Shown in pieces: positions 22,438 through 33,584 of a stretch of 64,000 nt of DNA. Location: contig JAGMWG010000012.1 of assembly GCA_020744225.1 (NCBI GenBank), forward strand, positions 496,001-560,000, given 5' to 3'. The notes under the pieces are model-generated. The model saw nothing but the letters and a program-made list of their open reading frames with translations. It did no database searches and was not told the origin of the DNA. The DNA is from Paraphoma chrysanthemicola (taxonomy: Eukaryota > Ascomycota > Dothideomycetes > Pleosporales > Phaeosphaeriaceae). How positions within the stretch are numbered: position 1 is the stretch's first letter; every line of letters begins with the position of its first letter. Both the position numbers and the translations under genes were made by a program.

Positions 22438-25060
22438 TCAGACCCCCTTCACCGTCCTCACCCGCATCGGATGCTGCATATACTCCTCCCCACCATACAC
22501 CCCCTCCTCCACCGTACCTAGCCCCTCATATCCATCTTTACTCCTCCACTTCGCACCCCCCTCAAGCACCGCCGCTTGACTAAACTGCCGCTCCAACGGC
22601 CTCACCGTGACGCCGTGCCCGATGCCCAGGCCTTGCATCTGCCCGTCAACTGGTGTATTTTGATACGAGAAATTCGCGTATTTGTCGTCGATCGCGTCCT
22701 TGTCGTTGTCTGACCGGAGTGTAATCCCGCTATCAGGAGTACGTATACCGCCCGTCGGTCTCGGGGGCGTATTTAGCTTCATTTTCGGCGACGCGAAATC
22801 GCGTTCTTGAGGGGAGTCGTAGGGCGCATATGCAGTCTGGACGTGACTTAGTAGCGCAGACGGCGGGCCTGAGCGAGGTGTGTTGCTCGGGTATTTCGAG
22901 ATGAGGCCTGCGGTATCGCTTTCGTTGCCGTCGGTTATAGTTGAGCTGTATGAGTCGCCGGGACGATGGGATGTGCGGCGAGACGTGTGGTGGGAGATTG
23001 CGAGGAGGAAGTTGTCGAGGGCGAGGACTATTTCATGTTAGTATGTTGTTGTAAGGACTGGGGAAGGGAAAGGGGTGGCATACCGGCGACGAAAGATAAG
23101 ACTACGATTGGAATGATCCAATGGCTGGCTGTAAATTTGAAGCCGCTTGTTGTCTTGTTTCCGATGACGGCGGCTACACCGACTATTATGAGTGCGAAAC
23201 CGACGACCACGCGGTTAATCATCTCGCCGAACTCATACTTCGTCTTGTGCACCTTGTTGAACCAGTACATGAGCGCAAGTACCAGCAGAATCGCGCCGCC
23301 ACCGATATAGAACTGCATGACTGTCGTGTTGAAAACATCGAAAATGCGGTCGAGGCGCTGACGTGGGTCCGTCGCAGGTGCGGAAACAGCATTGAGCTTC
23401 CCCACCGTGTCAGCGTGTGCTTCGAAGATGAAGACTTGTGCGTTGTCGAACATGTAGCGGATCAAGCTACTAGTACGATTGTTCCACTCATCCGTTCGGT
23501 AACCATATTCGTTGGTGTAATTGGTGATCGCCGTGAGGTTGGTCTCCCACTTGTATGTCGCGTTCCAGTACTTGCTCTCGAAGCGCGCATCGATGGCCCA
23601 CATGCTGCGATTGAGATGAGAAAGGAGATCGGCCGTGTCGTTGAAGCCCGCGCCAGGATCGGCGTAGTTGCGGGGCTCGACACTCCATATCCACTTGAGT
23701 GCTTGAACGGCGGAGTTCCATACGATGAGCGAGGTGTTCCCTTCCACGCAGAGCAGGATGGCCATGTGCAGAGGATAGTGCAGAAGAGACCAGAGTTGTT
23801 GGCGGACGGTACCAAAGCGGTCGTGTGAGAGTTGATCAAAGTACAGCATCCAAAGGAGGTACTACAGATTCTCATCAGCTCAGAGTCATTGAGAGATGAA
23901 ATGTTTCTTACCAGAATGACGACAGCCGCTACTACTGTTCCGATCTCGGTATGGTTATTCGTAGATTGTCCCTTCGTGATACACGCAACACTCTTCACCA
24001 TGCCGATGATACCTTCTCCGATGATGATCAATGTCAAGAGTTGCAGGCGCTCGACCAAGTGTGTATACTTGAAGCTGACGATGCGCCACGTAATCGCAAT
24101 AAAGAAGATAACAAGCCCTTCAGCAATAGAGATGACGACCCTGAGGTTAAAATTAGCGCAGCCTCGATCCGACTCTGGCAACATACCAAGGAATTTGTTC
24201 CTCCAACCCAATCGCACCGCGCGGGAACACAGCAATAGTGATGCCATACCCTGCGGCCGCAATAGCATGTACAAGTGTGCTCAAACCTAGTGGAATTAGA
24301 GTCTGCCGAAACATGCGCCCTTGCCACATGACTACTGCATATTGTAGCGCAATTGCCGTCCTGCTCACCACGAGGACAATAGCGAAGTTTTTGTAAGACA
24401 TGGCATCGTGGCTGTTACTGTATTTGTCAAAGACGGGTCCAGCGAAGACGAATCCGGTGAAGACACCAAACTGAATAGCCTTGTGTAGTCGATTCCAAAC
24501 GCAGTCTATGCTAAAGCGGACGTCGAAGAGTGTGACGGAAAGCCAGGTGAACCAGATCATGGTGAATAGCTTGAGATAATTGATGAGCGCTGGAACTGTT
24601 AGACGAAATTCATGTACACTTAGGGGCAAAGCTCTCACATTGCGCATCAGTGTGCTGGTGCATCGCAGTAAAGTACGCTACATCTCGTTAGCACGCTTCT
24701 TGCCATCCCTGAACGGGACCATTCACCTAGGTTCGCCACGAAGAAGAGGTCATAGAACAATTCGATCGTGCTCGCCTCATGATGTTGCTTGTAGATGATG
24801 ATGTTTCCGCGACTTGTCCTCCCATTTCCGGCTAAGGTAGTCGTGTCAGACGTGCTGCATCGTGTGCTAGTCGTGGTGTTCATCTTCTCGAGATCTGACA
24901 GACTGCATGATAGCACTTCTCGGATATCATCGTTGATTGGGCTTGCAAGGAGAGGTAGATAGCTCTTGCTGTCGTGCTTCGAGTTTGTGGAACCATGGGA
25001 ACTGCTGTGGTGATGGGATTGCTCCTTCCGCCGGGTACTGAAATAGCGCGCGAGATCCAT
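22438..25060 (-). CDS. LtrA-family (low temperature requirement A) membrane protein
   Basis: Multi-pass protein of the bacterial-type LtrA family found widely in ascomycetes; function unknown. Six exons: 25060-24727, 24683-24639, 24595-24187, 24140-23912, 23861-23084, 23027-22438, giving 794 aa. Introns are 43-56 nt, each with clear donor, branch and acceptor. The N-terminal ~110 residues are His/Ser-rich and cytosolic. The LtrA hallmark ELFYDLFFVANL-DVAYF lies at the first junction, followed by YFTAMHQHTD and about ten hydrophobic helices, including LLTLIIIGEGIIG. A lumenal or extracellular loop with several N-x-S/T sites (NRS, NAT, NLT, NRT) lies in exon 5, and the C-terminal ~190 residues are polar. 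Start chosen at the first ATG of the open frame. Confidence 0.88.
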
Positions 25061-26296
25061 ATTTGCTGTAAAGCTGAGCGTCACTTGGCGACTGATGGAG
25101 TACTGGCTTGCTTGTCAAAGGATTACCAGGTTCGTGTTCACGATCAGGGATCATATACTGATCCAGATCTGAGCGTGAGACATAATTAAGCAATGTGAAG
25201 TAAGCCAAGCTCTTCGCACCGCTGTTGATAGTCATCATGGTAGTCGCAGTGAGATTGCGCCCCAAAATTTGACCAAAGACGTGTACTGTGCAGAGGCTCA
25301 TTACTGATCGCCGACAGGCTCGTAGTAGATTCGCTTTTATACTATTGGACAATATAGAGCGAATGTCAGAAACACATCCAATGTGCGCTATGATGACGAA
25401 GACCGGGACAGCTACAACAGTAAGAACAGGCGTTAATCTGCCTGTCTGCATGTGACGCCTTCGTCGATGGAAGAGCTAGAGGCTATTCTTGCAGTCCGAG
25501 TGCGCAGTCCTACATGCGGTTGGCTGGTATTCGGCTCTATCGTGAGTACTGCAGCGCAGATTGCAGCATAAGCACAGATAGCGACGAATGTGGTGCGCAG
25601 CTCATGTAAGGCATACCAGTGTGGCGGCGAAGCTGACCGATCGCTGGCTTGGCAGCAAGAGCTTGTTGATCTTGCGAAGGCATCGAACGACCGGGCGAAT
25701 GAGCATGCCCTGCCAAGCTTTTCGTCAATCGGCAAGTAGACACCGTCTAACGTAGTAGGAAAAGCCGCGGATAAGACGCGCATCTATGCTAGAGGATGAC
25801 ATACCTCAACAGTGGCTTGAGCGTAAATGCAGATCTAACAGTAAGCTGGAGCACACCAGGCAACGTTGCAAGCCCTTCGATTGTCGCTGAAATCAACAGT
25901 GAGTTATGCCTGGCTGTTGTCAGTACTGTTGTGGATCTAAAGCACCTCTTATCTGCGGTTTCTCCAGCTACATGAGAGATACCGCAGTGCTGACCCATTG
26001 TTAGGCCTGCCATGTGTTTTTGCCACATGTCAGTAGAAGTGGTTGCATTTTCTGGTGACTGGATGCCGCAAGATATGTTGGAAGATCGAGGTATTTCGTC
26101 TGACGTGCTTAGTGTGAATTTATACTGCGATGCTACTCAGAATTAAAGCCGCTAATAGCAAGTGCTGTAGTAGATGCATTGTATCGATACAAATGTGGCT
26201 CTAACCTCTCTTCAGTAAATCCTTCAGTAATGCTAGTTTTATTTCCTGCCCGATCGTTAACAACCTCCACAACCACAATCCCCACCATCGACTCAC
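25061..26296. other. intergenic, no gene seen
   Basis: 1.2 kb upstream of the LtrA-like gene and downstream of the DUF4267 gene. Open frames are below 120 codons, overlap on both strands and carry no domain. Confidence 0.45.
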
Positions 26297-26668
26297 CTAA
26301 CTCGACATCCAAGCACTCACAAACGGAATCACGGCCGCAGCGCCAAAATGCGGCAACGCAGCAATCCCGCTCGCATACTTCAAGCACACCAATCCATCCA
26401 CCACACCATCGACAGCCAATAGCGTTGCCATCGTAGCCACGGCTTTCAAATCTCGTCGTTGCAGAAAAATGCTTGCGATGATACCGAACGTCAAGTTGCG
26501 CCCGCCCATACATTGCACGAATCCAGCGGCGAAAGTGTCGTCTTGGATGGGCATGCCGAAGCCAGCAGCGAAGGTTGTGGGGCTGAATATGGCAAATACG
26601 CCGGTGCCGAGGAGAAAGCCTGTGACGCCATAGTTTGCGAGGAGTTTGAGGGATCTCCGGTTCGACAT
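26297..26668 (-). CDS. DUF4267-like small membrane protein
   Basis: Single-exon 123-aa protein with four hydrophobic segments, matching my recollection of fungal DUF4267 proteins in length and in motifs such as FGMPIQDD near the first loop and a glycine-rich GGRNLTFG before helix 3. Start is the first ATG (MSNRRSLKLLANYGVTGF). Helices: GVTGFLLGTGVFAIFSP, NLTFGIIASIFL, ATMATLLAVDGVVDGLV, and AAAVIPFVSAW at the C-terminus. Function unknown. Confidence 0.75.
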   Translation of the reverse strand: MSNRRSLKLLANYGVTGFLLGTGVFAIFSPTTFAAGFGMPIQDDTFAAGFVQCMGGRNLTFGIIASIFLQRRDLKAVATMATLLAVDGVVDGLVCLKYASGIAALPHFGAAAVIPFVSAWMSS

Positions 26669-26744
26669 GGTGAGGAAGGTATGGTTTGGGGTTTGTTGTG
26701 GTTGTCAATGGAAGGATAAGTGAGGTAGGTGCGAAGAGGTCGCC

Positions 26745-26752
26745 TGACGTCA
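26745..26752. promoter_or_regulatory. CRE-like palindrome TGACGTCA
   Basis: A perfect 8-bp CREB/ATF-type site lies about 80 bp upstream of the DUF4267 start, a promoter-proximal position. bZIP factors bind such sites in fungi. Regulation here is inference. Confidence 0.35.
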
Positions 26753-26850
26753 TCATGAAAGGTACAACTTTTAGAATTCCTAGCGGTGCTGGAATTGAAA
26801 ACTTGTTGATTGGGTATCTTGTCGCGAATTGATGCATTCTGTCCTACGCT

Positions 26851-27696
26851 TCATCTCTTGCGTGTCCGCTTCGGTGCTGGCCTTGCGCGAGCGCGATTCG
26901 TTCGACGCGTTGTGGGCGCGCTTTCCTCCTCTGAATCGGCGCTCGATTCTTCCTCCTCGTCTTCCTCGTCCTCCTCTTCGGCAGATTCCGAAGCAGCTGA
27001 TTGGGGTTTGCTGGCCTTTGCAGCACTTGCACCAGCTTTGGCGCCCTTTGCGCTCTTCGCCTGTGCCCTGCTGGCTCGTGTACTTTTCGCGTTCCTTGGC
27101 GTGGGAGTCGCGTCTGCTGGCGTTTCTGCCTTCTGTGACCGCGCGCTGCCTGGCAGGTCCTTGAGCAGACCGAGGCCCGGCTGATAGAGGGCCTTGTCGT
27201 CTTCGGTGGGTATCATAGCAGGCGATGACGCTGCAGCCGAGTCCTCGCGATGAAAACGCTTGTGCCACATGAGCTCGCCAAAGTCGTCCTCGGGCAGCTC
27301 GAACTCGGGCATGCTGCTGGCGTCGTTGCGATCGAGCGGGTCAGGGTCCTCAGAGAAGGCGTACTGGTTCTCGCGCTCGTCAAGGGCTTCGAGCGCGTAC
27401 AGCTGGTCCAGCTTCTTCCATATGCCGGGTATGCGTGTGTGCGGTGCGTCTTCGGTCGCGAAGCCATGCGAGCGCATGTCGTTGTGGATGCTGATCATGC
27501 GGAAGTGCTTGTGGAGACCTGTCGGCTTCCATTTCATCATGCTCTTGAATAGCTGCGTCTCTTGCTCATCGGCCCACGGGTCATTGGGTTGGTCATCTTG
27601 CGACTGCGTTGGGCCAGAATCCTGCGGCGTTTTGGGCTGCGTGTCTCCGAGAGGCGTCGAGGCTGCGCTGGCTTTGGCTCTCTTCCGCGGTGGCAT
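26851..27696 (-). CDS. EAF7: EAF7/CT20 family subunit of the NuA4 acetyltransferase
   Basis: Single-exon 281-aa nuclear protein of the CT20/EAF7 family, a subunit of the NuA4 histone acetyltransferase (TINTIN module with EAF3 in yeast). The conserved block is about residues 40-110: WADEQETQLFKSMMKWKPTG, LHKHFRMISI, THTRIPGIWKKLDQLYALEALDERE and the acidic FELPEDDFGELMW. The C-terminal third is low complexity, first Ala/Lys/Ser-rich then a Glu/Asp run and a basic end (RTNRARARPAPKRTRKR), as usual for this family. Start at the first ATG (MPPRKRAK). It is divergent from the gamma-tubulin complex gene with only 169 bp between the two starts. Confidence 0.88.
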   Translation of the reverse strand: MPPRKRAKASAASTPLGDTQPKTPQDSGPTQSQDDQPNDPWADEQETQLFKSMMKWKPTGLHKHFRMISIHNDMRSHGFATEDAPHTRIPGIWKKLDQLYALEALDERENQYAFSEDPDPLDRNDASSMPEFELPEDDFGELMWHKRFHREDSAAASSPAMIPTEDDKALYQPGLGLLKDLPGSARSQKAETPADATPTPRNAKSTRASRAQAKSAKGAKAGASAAKASKPQSAASESAEEEDEEDEEEESSADSEEESAPTTRRTNRARARPAPKRTRKR

Positions 27697-27865
27697 CCTT
27701 CAATGACCCTAGTGGGGATGCGATAAATTGGCGGTGATGGTAAAAAGGCTTGAACGCGCTGCATGCAGGAACAGTCGCGACAGGTGCCAGGGTCTGCGTA
27801 GGGCTGAGCCGCGGGAAACTTTGGCGTCATGCCCCACCACAACCCCAAAGTCCACCTTGACCACT
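27697..27865. promoter_or_regulatory. short bidirectional promoter
   Basis: 169 bp separate the ATG of the EAF7 gene (minus strand) from the chosen ATG of the gamma-tubulin complex gene (plus strand). All promoter elements of both must lie here or inside the coding ends. An upstream in-frame ATG for the plus gene exists within it but would create a non-conserved-looking N-terminus. Confidence 0.5.
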
Positions 27866-30679
27866 ATGGACGAGGACGACCACGCGGTGCACGATGTCTT
27901 CTCTAGTAGCCAGCTGTGGAAGCAGTCCTCGCTCTTTGCGGATGCCGAGGCATATGACTCGGCACTGTTCGCGCCGCTACAGCTAGACAGTAAGCCAGTC
28001 GCGTCCAGCACGCGTCCAGCATCACTGACATCAGCAGTCTCCTCAATCAAGTTCGACAACCCATATGCACCCACGCATGACCTCTCACGTGAATTGCGTC
28101 TCCCCGATCTAGACACCTTCGAGTTCGGCCCCTTGCCGGAGCTCGACAGCATCGATGAATCTAGTCTCTCCATCGACACACTTCATATCGAACCGGACGA
28201 AGACCTCTGGCAGGTTGCCTTCGAGCTCGGGCGGGCCAACAAGGATGTGCTGTTCCATACATGGGAGGGTTTCGAGAATCGTGAGCATCACGAAATTCGC
28301 ACTTCCTACCTGACTGAGCGTGGGCCCGAGGCGTATGACGCAGCGCTGGCTCAGGATGACTCCAAGACCCGTGCTGGGAGAGTCGTCAAAGGGAAAGTGT
28401 TTCTCCAGTCGCTTTGGAACCTTGGACTTGGGCGTTCATCGATTCTGTTCCAATTTAATGCCAAGTTGAAATCTTTCGAGCCAACCGTAGCGGATGGCAG
28501 GCCTTCTGGAGTCAGTCTTCGCGCGGCCCAGAGCTTGGTCGCGCAATTCACACACACAGGCAACACCTTCCTCTACCTCCGCGCCTTCTCCGAGCGGACC
28601 TTCACTTCGGCGGCCTCTATCCCTGCAAGAGTTGCGCTTGCCACTACTGTCACCAGCGTCTTGTCCACGCTCGAGGCGCAGTTGGGAAAGCAGAGTGGAC
28701 ACATTGCTTCCCTCATCCAGCTTCAAAACTACTTCGCCAAACCCCGGGAGATATTGTTGCACATTGCACGCTTAGTCGATGCCACCAGACATGCTAGAAC
28801 CAATGAGCAACTATCGTCAATTATCCACCACCGTTTACTGGATCTCCAAGACGGCGATCAAGACATCAGAAGGCTATCAAGTCAAATACTATGCGAGGTT
28901 GCCAGGCCTAGTTTGGAGCTATTGGGCGAGTGGATCGGAACGGTCAAGGAGCAGGAGACAGTGCCTGTCGCTTCGAGGGGCAGTTTTGTGGCAGTGGAAA
29001 GCGGCACAGCCGACGGAGAACCGACCGAATATGCCTACCAATCTGAGATGATGCCACGGTTCATTGCGCCCGACGATGGTAACACCATCTTTGACTCAGG
29101 GAACAGTCTTCGCTTCCTGAAGACTCAGCACCCAAACCATCCATTAGTCAATCTCAACAAATGTGGCATTGAGACACCCAAATTTGAATGGGCTTTCGGA
29201 TGGCGCGATATCGAGGCTATTGCGGTTAGAGCAAAGAAATACGAGAATGCACTGCGAGAGACATTGTTGTCCTACAGCCGAGGAGCACAAACCGAGACCG
29301 TCACTCTGACCCAGACTGAGGGTGTCACTTTGGACGACGAAAAGCGCGCAGTGGATCTGGAGCGATATTTTGATGACTCTATGCGACAGCTTGATGCGCA
29401 GCCTCAGCAGCCCTTGCAGTCCCTACCGGACGAGATACAACTTCTCTTGACGGACGTGCTCGAAGCTGGCCATGAGTACATTCCAAAGACTCACGATTTC
29501 TCGCCGCCACTCTCCCTAATCTCCTCGCTATCCTTCCGGCCCTTGATCACAGCCCAGGCGAAGATGGTGAATGCAGCGACTCTCCGACTCTTCTTTCGGT
29601 CGCATCACCTGCGTCATCACATTGCTCTGCAACGACAGTACCATTTGCTTGGTGACGGCGTCTTCTCGTCGCTTTTAGCCACCGCACTATTCGACCCCGA
29701 CCGCGAGAGCGCAGAGAGACACAAGGGCAGAATGCGCAGCGGCGTACAAATGGGCTTGCAGCTCGGCTCCCGTTCCTCTTGGCCGCCGGCAAGCTCAGAG
29801 CTTAGACTTGCGCTTCGAGGAGTTTTGAGTGAAAGCTACTACTCGTCGTCAATGTATTACGGTTTCAGTCAAACCAGTGAAAATACCCGTACGAATGCAG
29901 CCGTCAGTGGAAGAGACAACGATGAGCTTCCGGGCCAGCTCAATTTTGCCATTCGAAATCTGACTGAGCTCGAGCAAGAGAAGGTCATGGATCCGGACGC
30001 ATTGCCTGCGCTTGATTTCCTTCGACTTCAGTATGTGCCGCCTGCGCCGTTGAACCTCATCATTACAACTTCGGCACTGGACAAGTATGACGTTGTATTC
30101 AAATTCCTCCTGCGTCTGCTGCGTATGCTCTTCGTTGTGGACCACCTGCCACGGCAATACTCGGACCTCGAATCACGCCAGTTTAGGACCGAGGCGCATC
30201 ACTTTGTCACGATGTTTGCAGATTATGTCTTTCAGACAGGTATTACAAAGCACTGGGAGGAATTCGATGGCTTTGTCTCGACCTTGGAAACGCGCATCAA
30301 CGAAGAAGACGCAGTGGGTGAGTACGGGACTCGTGTTGTCGAAGGCATTGCTTCTCTACGCGACGCTCAAGAAAGGTGTCTTGACAGTATCATGTTCTGC
30401 CTCTTCCTGCGCAAACGGCAGCGTAAGATCGTGGCACTTGTTGACGAAATTTTCGAACATATACTGCTATTTGCCAAGATGCAGAATGCAAATGCCGCGG
30501 CCGAAGAAAACGTGAAGAGCTTGTACGATAAGCTTCGGGGCAAAATTAGAGTATTTCTGAGTGTGTGTAGAAGCCTGACAGGGAAGAAAGGATACGGAAG
30601 CGCGACCGGGAACAGCGAGGAAAACTCCATGGAGCGACTCGTCCTGGGCCTGGAGATGAACGGGTACTTTGGAGCGTGA
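27866..30679 (+). CDS. gamma-tubulin complex component (Spc97/Spc98 family, GCP5/6-like)
   Basis: Structural subunit of the gamma-tubulin complex at spindle pole bodies, which nucleates microtubules. One uninterrupted exon of 937 aa. The start is the ATG at 27866 (MDEDDHAVHDVFSSS); an upstream alternative at 27734 is less likely. The first ~120 residues are acidic and probably disordered. Around 140-430 is an N-terminal grip-like helical domain (KVFLQSLWNLGLGRSSILF, ARPSLELLGEWIG). The C-terminal grip domain starts near 500 (FRPLITAQAKMVNAATLRLFF) and ends with DAQERCLDSIMFCLFLRKRQ. The long insert and divergent N-terminus favour GCP5 or GCP6 over the core GCP2/3, but I cannot settle which. 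Single-exon structure is notable next to intron-rich neighbours. Confidence 0.83.
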   Translation: MDEDDHAVHDVFSSSQLWKQSSLFADAEAYDSALFAPLQLDSKPVASSTRPASLTSAVSSIKFDNPYAPTHDLSRELRLPDLDTFEFGPLPELDSIDESSLSIDTLHIEPDEDLWQVAFELGRANKDVLFHTWEGFENREHHEIRTSYLTERGPEAYDAALAQDDSKTRAGRVVKGKVFLQSLWNLGLGRSSILFQFNAKLKSFEPTVADGRPSGVSLRAAQSLVAQFTHTGNTFLYLRAFSERTFTSAASIPARVALATTVTSVLSTLEAQLGKQSGHIASLIQLQNYFAKPREILLHIARLVDATRHARTNEQLSSIIHHRLLDLQDGDQDIRRLSSQILCEVARPSLELLGEWIGTVKEQETVPVASRGSFVAVESGTADGEPTEYAYQSEMMPRFIAPDDGNTIFDSGNSLRFLKTQHPNHPLVNLNKCGIETPKFEWAFGWRDIEAIAVRAKKYENALRETLLSYSRGAQTETVTLTQTEGVTLDDEKRAVDLERYFDDSMRQLDAQPQQPLQSLPDEIQLLLTDVLEAGHEYIPKTHDFSPPLSLISSLSFRPLITAQAKMVNAATLRLFFRSHHLRHHIALQRQYHLLGDGVFSSLLATALFDPDRESAERHKGRMRSGVQMGLQLGSRSSWPPASSELRLALRGVLSESYYSSSMYYGFSQTSENTRTNAAVSGRDNDELPGQLNFAIRNLTELEQEKVMDPDALPALDFLRLQYVPPAPLNLIITTSALDKYDVVFKFLLRLLRMLFVVDHLPRQYSDLESRQFRTEAHHFVTMFADYVFQTGITKHWEEFDGFVSTLETRINEEDAVGEYGTRVVEGIASLRDAQERCLDSIMFCLFLRKRQRKIVALVDEIFEHILLFAKMQNANAAAEENVKSLYDKLRGKIRVFLSVCRSLTGKKGYGSATGNSEENSMERLVLGLEMNGYFGA

Positions 30680-30902
30680 TGCGTGGCAGGGCCTGAGCTT
30701 CCGTGAGGCTGTCGTTTCTCGCGTCCTACACCAGATTAGGCGGACTGCTTCGAGTTACACGCGTGTAAGCGGCGTCAGCCAATCAGATGAGCTTGCAATT
30801 CAGCTGGCTGCCTTACGAACCCACACGCATCAGACATATAATATGTGATGAACCACTCGATATGACTTCAAATGCCACACTGCGGGTTACTCCTGATCCA
30901 TC

Positions 30903-32162
30903 ATGGCTGGGATGCAACGCAGGCGCACCTACGCACTCGACAATCTCCGAACCTTCCTCACTGTACTCGTCATCTTTCATCATGCAGCTCTCGCATATGG
31001 CGGCATCGGATCATTCAGCTATCGCTCGCCCTACCATCCGCCGGGCTCGTCCGTTGTATTGACTGCATTCAATGTCGTCAATCAGACCTTCTTCATGGGC
31101 ATGTTTTTCTTGCTGTCGGGATACTTCAGTTCGATCGCAGCTGCAAAAAGAAGCCGGGCAACCTTTCTGCAAGAGAAGTTCAAGAGGTTAGGGGTGCCGA
31201 CTTTGGCGTATAGCGTTCTAGGGAAGGGGCTCATCCGGATGATTATTTGTAGACGACGAGATGGGGCTGATTGGGCTGATGCTGGGAGAGAGTTCGTCAA
31301 GGGGGTGCAAAGTACCAGAGGCGTTAGTGGACCGATGTGGTATACAGCGTTACTCCTCATCTTCGACACGATCTACACTATCGGATGGCCGCAGCATTTC
31401 CGCGCGGCATCACCAGAGGCTCCCTCAGCTCAATCATCTCCAACAACACTGCACAACGGTGAAACAAGCGAAAAGCCTAGTCAGTCTTCCCCAACAATCT
31501 CCCGCCAACTCAAAACACGGCCCATTCTCATCGCCCTCACTCTAACCGGTCTATCCTCCTTCTCAATCCGCACCCACTACCCCTTCGGCCACATCTTCAC
31601 CCCACTCAACCTCAACCTCGGCTACCTCCCCCAATACATCCTATACTACACCGCCGGAATCTCCATCCAACGCTGCCATATCGCACTCCATCGACCATGC
31701 ACCTCCCACGCCATCGCAATATGCACCACCCTCGCCGCCGCGCTATTAGCATACGTTTTCGTAAACGCACGCACGTTCATCGCTACTGGTGGTACTTTTG
31801 CAGAAATCACGCATCGAGCAGGTAGTGGTCCGAATACCTTTGCGTTCGTCTACTCGCTCCTCAACGAATTTGTTGGGTTTACACTATCCGCTCTCCTTCT
31901 CCGCGCTTTTCACTCGCCCTTTTTATCGTCGCGTTGGACATTCTTGGGTCAAGATATCGCGCAGGGTAGTTATGCTGCGTTTCTCGTACACATCCCCGTG
32001 CTAGTGGGAATTATGACGCTGGTCGATGAAGTGAAGTGGAAGGAGTGGAGTCCGGTGGTCAAGATGGTTGGCGTGGGGATTGTGGGTGTGTTGAAGAGTT
32101 GGGGGTTGGGTATGGTGGTTAAGAGGGTTGTTGAGAGGAGGGTTGGGAAGGGGTATTTGTGA
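30903..32162 (+). CDS. acyltransferase-3 family membrane protein
   Basis: Single-exon 419-aa integral membrane protein of the acyltransferase-3 family, members of which move acyl groups onto surface sugars, sterols or other acceptors. The signature is at the N-terminus: YALDNLRTFLTVLVIFHHAA with the catalytic-type His pair, then NQTFFMGMFFLLSGYFS and KFKRLGVPTLAYS. About ten helices are visible, with a polar cytosolic or lumenal loop around residues 160-200 rich in Ser/Pro/Thr. The C-terminal motif AAFLVHIPVLVGIM fits the last helices. Substrate unknown. Confidence 0.85.
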   Translation: MAGMQRRRTYALDNLRTFLTVLVIFHHAALAYGGIGSFSYRSPYHPPGSSVVLTAFNVVNQTFFMGMFFLLSGYFSSIAAAKRSRATFLQEKFKRLGVPTLAYSVLGKGLIRMIICRRRDGADWADAGREFVKGVQSTRGVSGPMWYTALLLIFDTIYTIGWPQHFRAASPEAPSAQSSPTTLHNGETSEKPSQSSPTISRQLKTRPILIALTLTGLSSFSIRTHYPFGHIFTPLNLNLGYLPQYILYYTAGISIQRCHIALHRPCTSHAIAICTTLAAALLAYVFVNARTFIATGGTFAEITHRAGSGPNTFAFVYSLLNEFVGFTLSALLLRAFHSPFLSSRWTFLGQDIAQGSYAAFLVHIPVLVGIMTLVDEVKWKEWSPVVKMVGVGIVGVLKSWGLGMVVKRVVERRVGKGYL

Positions 32163-33584
32163 GGAGTGTAATGTGTGGTTGTGGGGGCGATGGGTGTGAG
32201 GAGTGTATAGGAGGGGTTGGAGGGTATGTGTGACAATTGAACGGGGATGATAACGGCATGGAATTGTTGCAAAGACGCAAAGGCATGATTGAGTTCTCGA
32301 TGACCGTGGTTAGGGCATCAGTATGTTGCTGTTCATGCCATTGGACTTACAAAATTGCTGCACCAATGTATCTGATAGCTGTGGGAACTACGCACGTGGA
32401 AAGCGCACTAAATTCCGACGCTTGGGTGATGGCAATGGTATGAACAATGGTAAATGGTCTTCTCATTCCGTTGTATATATCCGTGGGCGCAGAAGAGATG
32501 GGGTTCAGCGCATAGTATTATTCGAATTTGAGTTTGATGATATGGTGTTGATGTTTCAAAGTCTTGATAGTCATTTTTGTAGATCTTGGTGGCCATTTCT
32601 GTAGTTCGTGATGGCCATTGATATAGATCTTGATAGTCACTTTTGTAGACTACATACGTGAAGAGATCCGGCGTCCACTCTTGAACGCGAAAGTGAAGCC
32701 TTGTTCAACCTTTCTCCGTTCACTTGCTCGCCATTGAAGTCTCAAATCCGCATTCAAATCCCGGCACATCATGAATTCAGGGCGTTTGTAGGCATTAAAA
32801 TATGAATTTGATGCCTAAGACCTTGACTCTCCAGAGCATAGTGTCAGATACTTTTCCGCCATTTCGAACACCTTCAACAATTATACAACACACTCGCCCA
32901 GTGCGAGCAGCTTCCAGATCATACTTTTGCTCCTTCGAATTCAACTTGACGGATATTTACTCGGTATCCAAGGGCAAAGAGACAGCTTTCTCACTATCAT
33001 ATCAAGCTGAATCCGAACAAATTCAAGGAGAGGTTTCCGAATATGAATCACTTCTGGCGGTCCGTAAATACGCCCACAGCTGTGCAAACCTAATCACATC
33101 AACTACTCCGAACCAGTAAAATGGACTGGCAGATTCCGAAATTTTCCAAATCGCGTGTGTCGTGATGAGAAGACGATGTACATTGCTCCTCCTTCCTGGG
33201 TGTGCAGGCCTCCTACAACGCCAGATTTCACAAATGAATTCTATCGAATAGCTGGAATTTGCTCAGCGTGCAAAGCTAAGAAGAAGGTGGAGGAGAACTA
33301 GGAGAGGCTGAAAAAAACTTAAGCAAAGCGAGGAGAGGAGGTGGAGTCTAAGAAGCTGAGAATGTCGAAGAGGGATATTGGGAAGTGAGGAACACTTGGT
33401 TGGTGTTCATTCATACGGAGAAATATCAAGTTTTCGAAGATAAACTTGATAAGGACTACGAATAGCACCTCACAGCGCAATGTGTCTACATGTGCCTCGG
33501 ACTTTTTCTGTTCTCATCAGATTTGCTAGTCTAAAAGAGCGGGTAAACAGAGAAGAAGCTCTGAGCGATGCACGATAGATCATA
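32163..33584. other. gene-free interval with tandem repeat and low-complexity DNA
   Basis: 1.4 kb. It includes a four-copy 22-bp tandem repeat (separate entry) and an open frame of 105 codons at 32802-33119 with no domain. A purine-rich stretch at 33280-33390 is loaded with GAGG/AAGAA motifs. It is slightly AT-richer than flanking genes. No gene called. Confidence 0.5.
32563..32650 (+). repeat. 22-bp imperfect tandem repeat, four copies
   Basis: Units at 32563-32584, 32585-32606, 32607-32628 and 32629-32650 follow the pattern CKTGRTRGYCAYTKNTRTAG plus two variable bases. The first and last copies differ at two positions only; the middle two are more diverged. A weaker fifth match may precede at 32541-32562. 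Confidence 0.75.

Noticed and set aside
23121..23828. 235-codon open frame antisense to the LtrA-like gene
   Set aside because: It is a mirror of the coding exon, without start context or domain.
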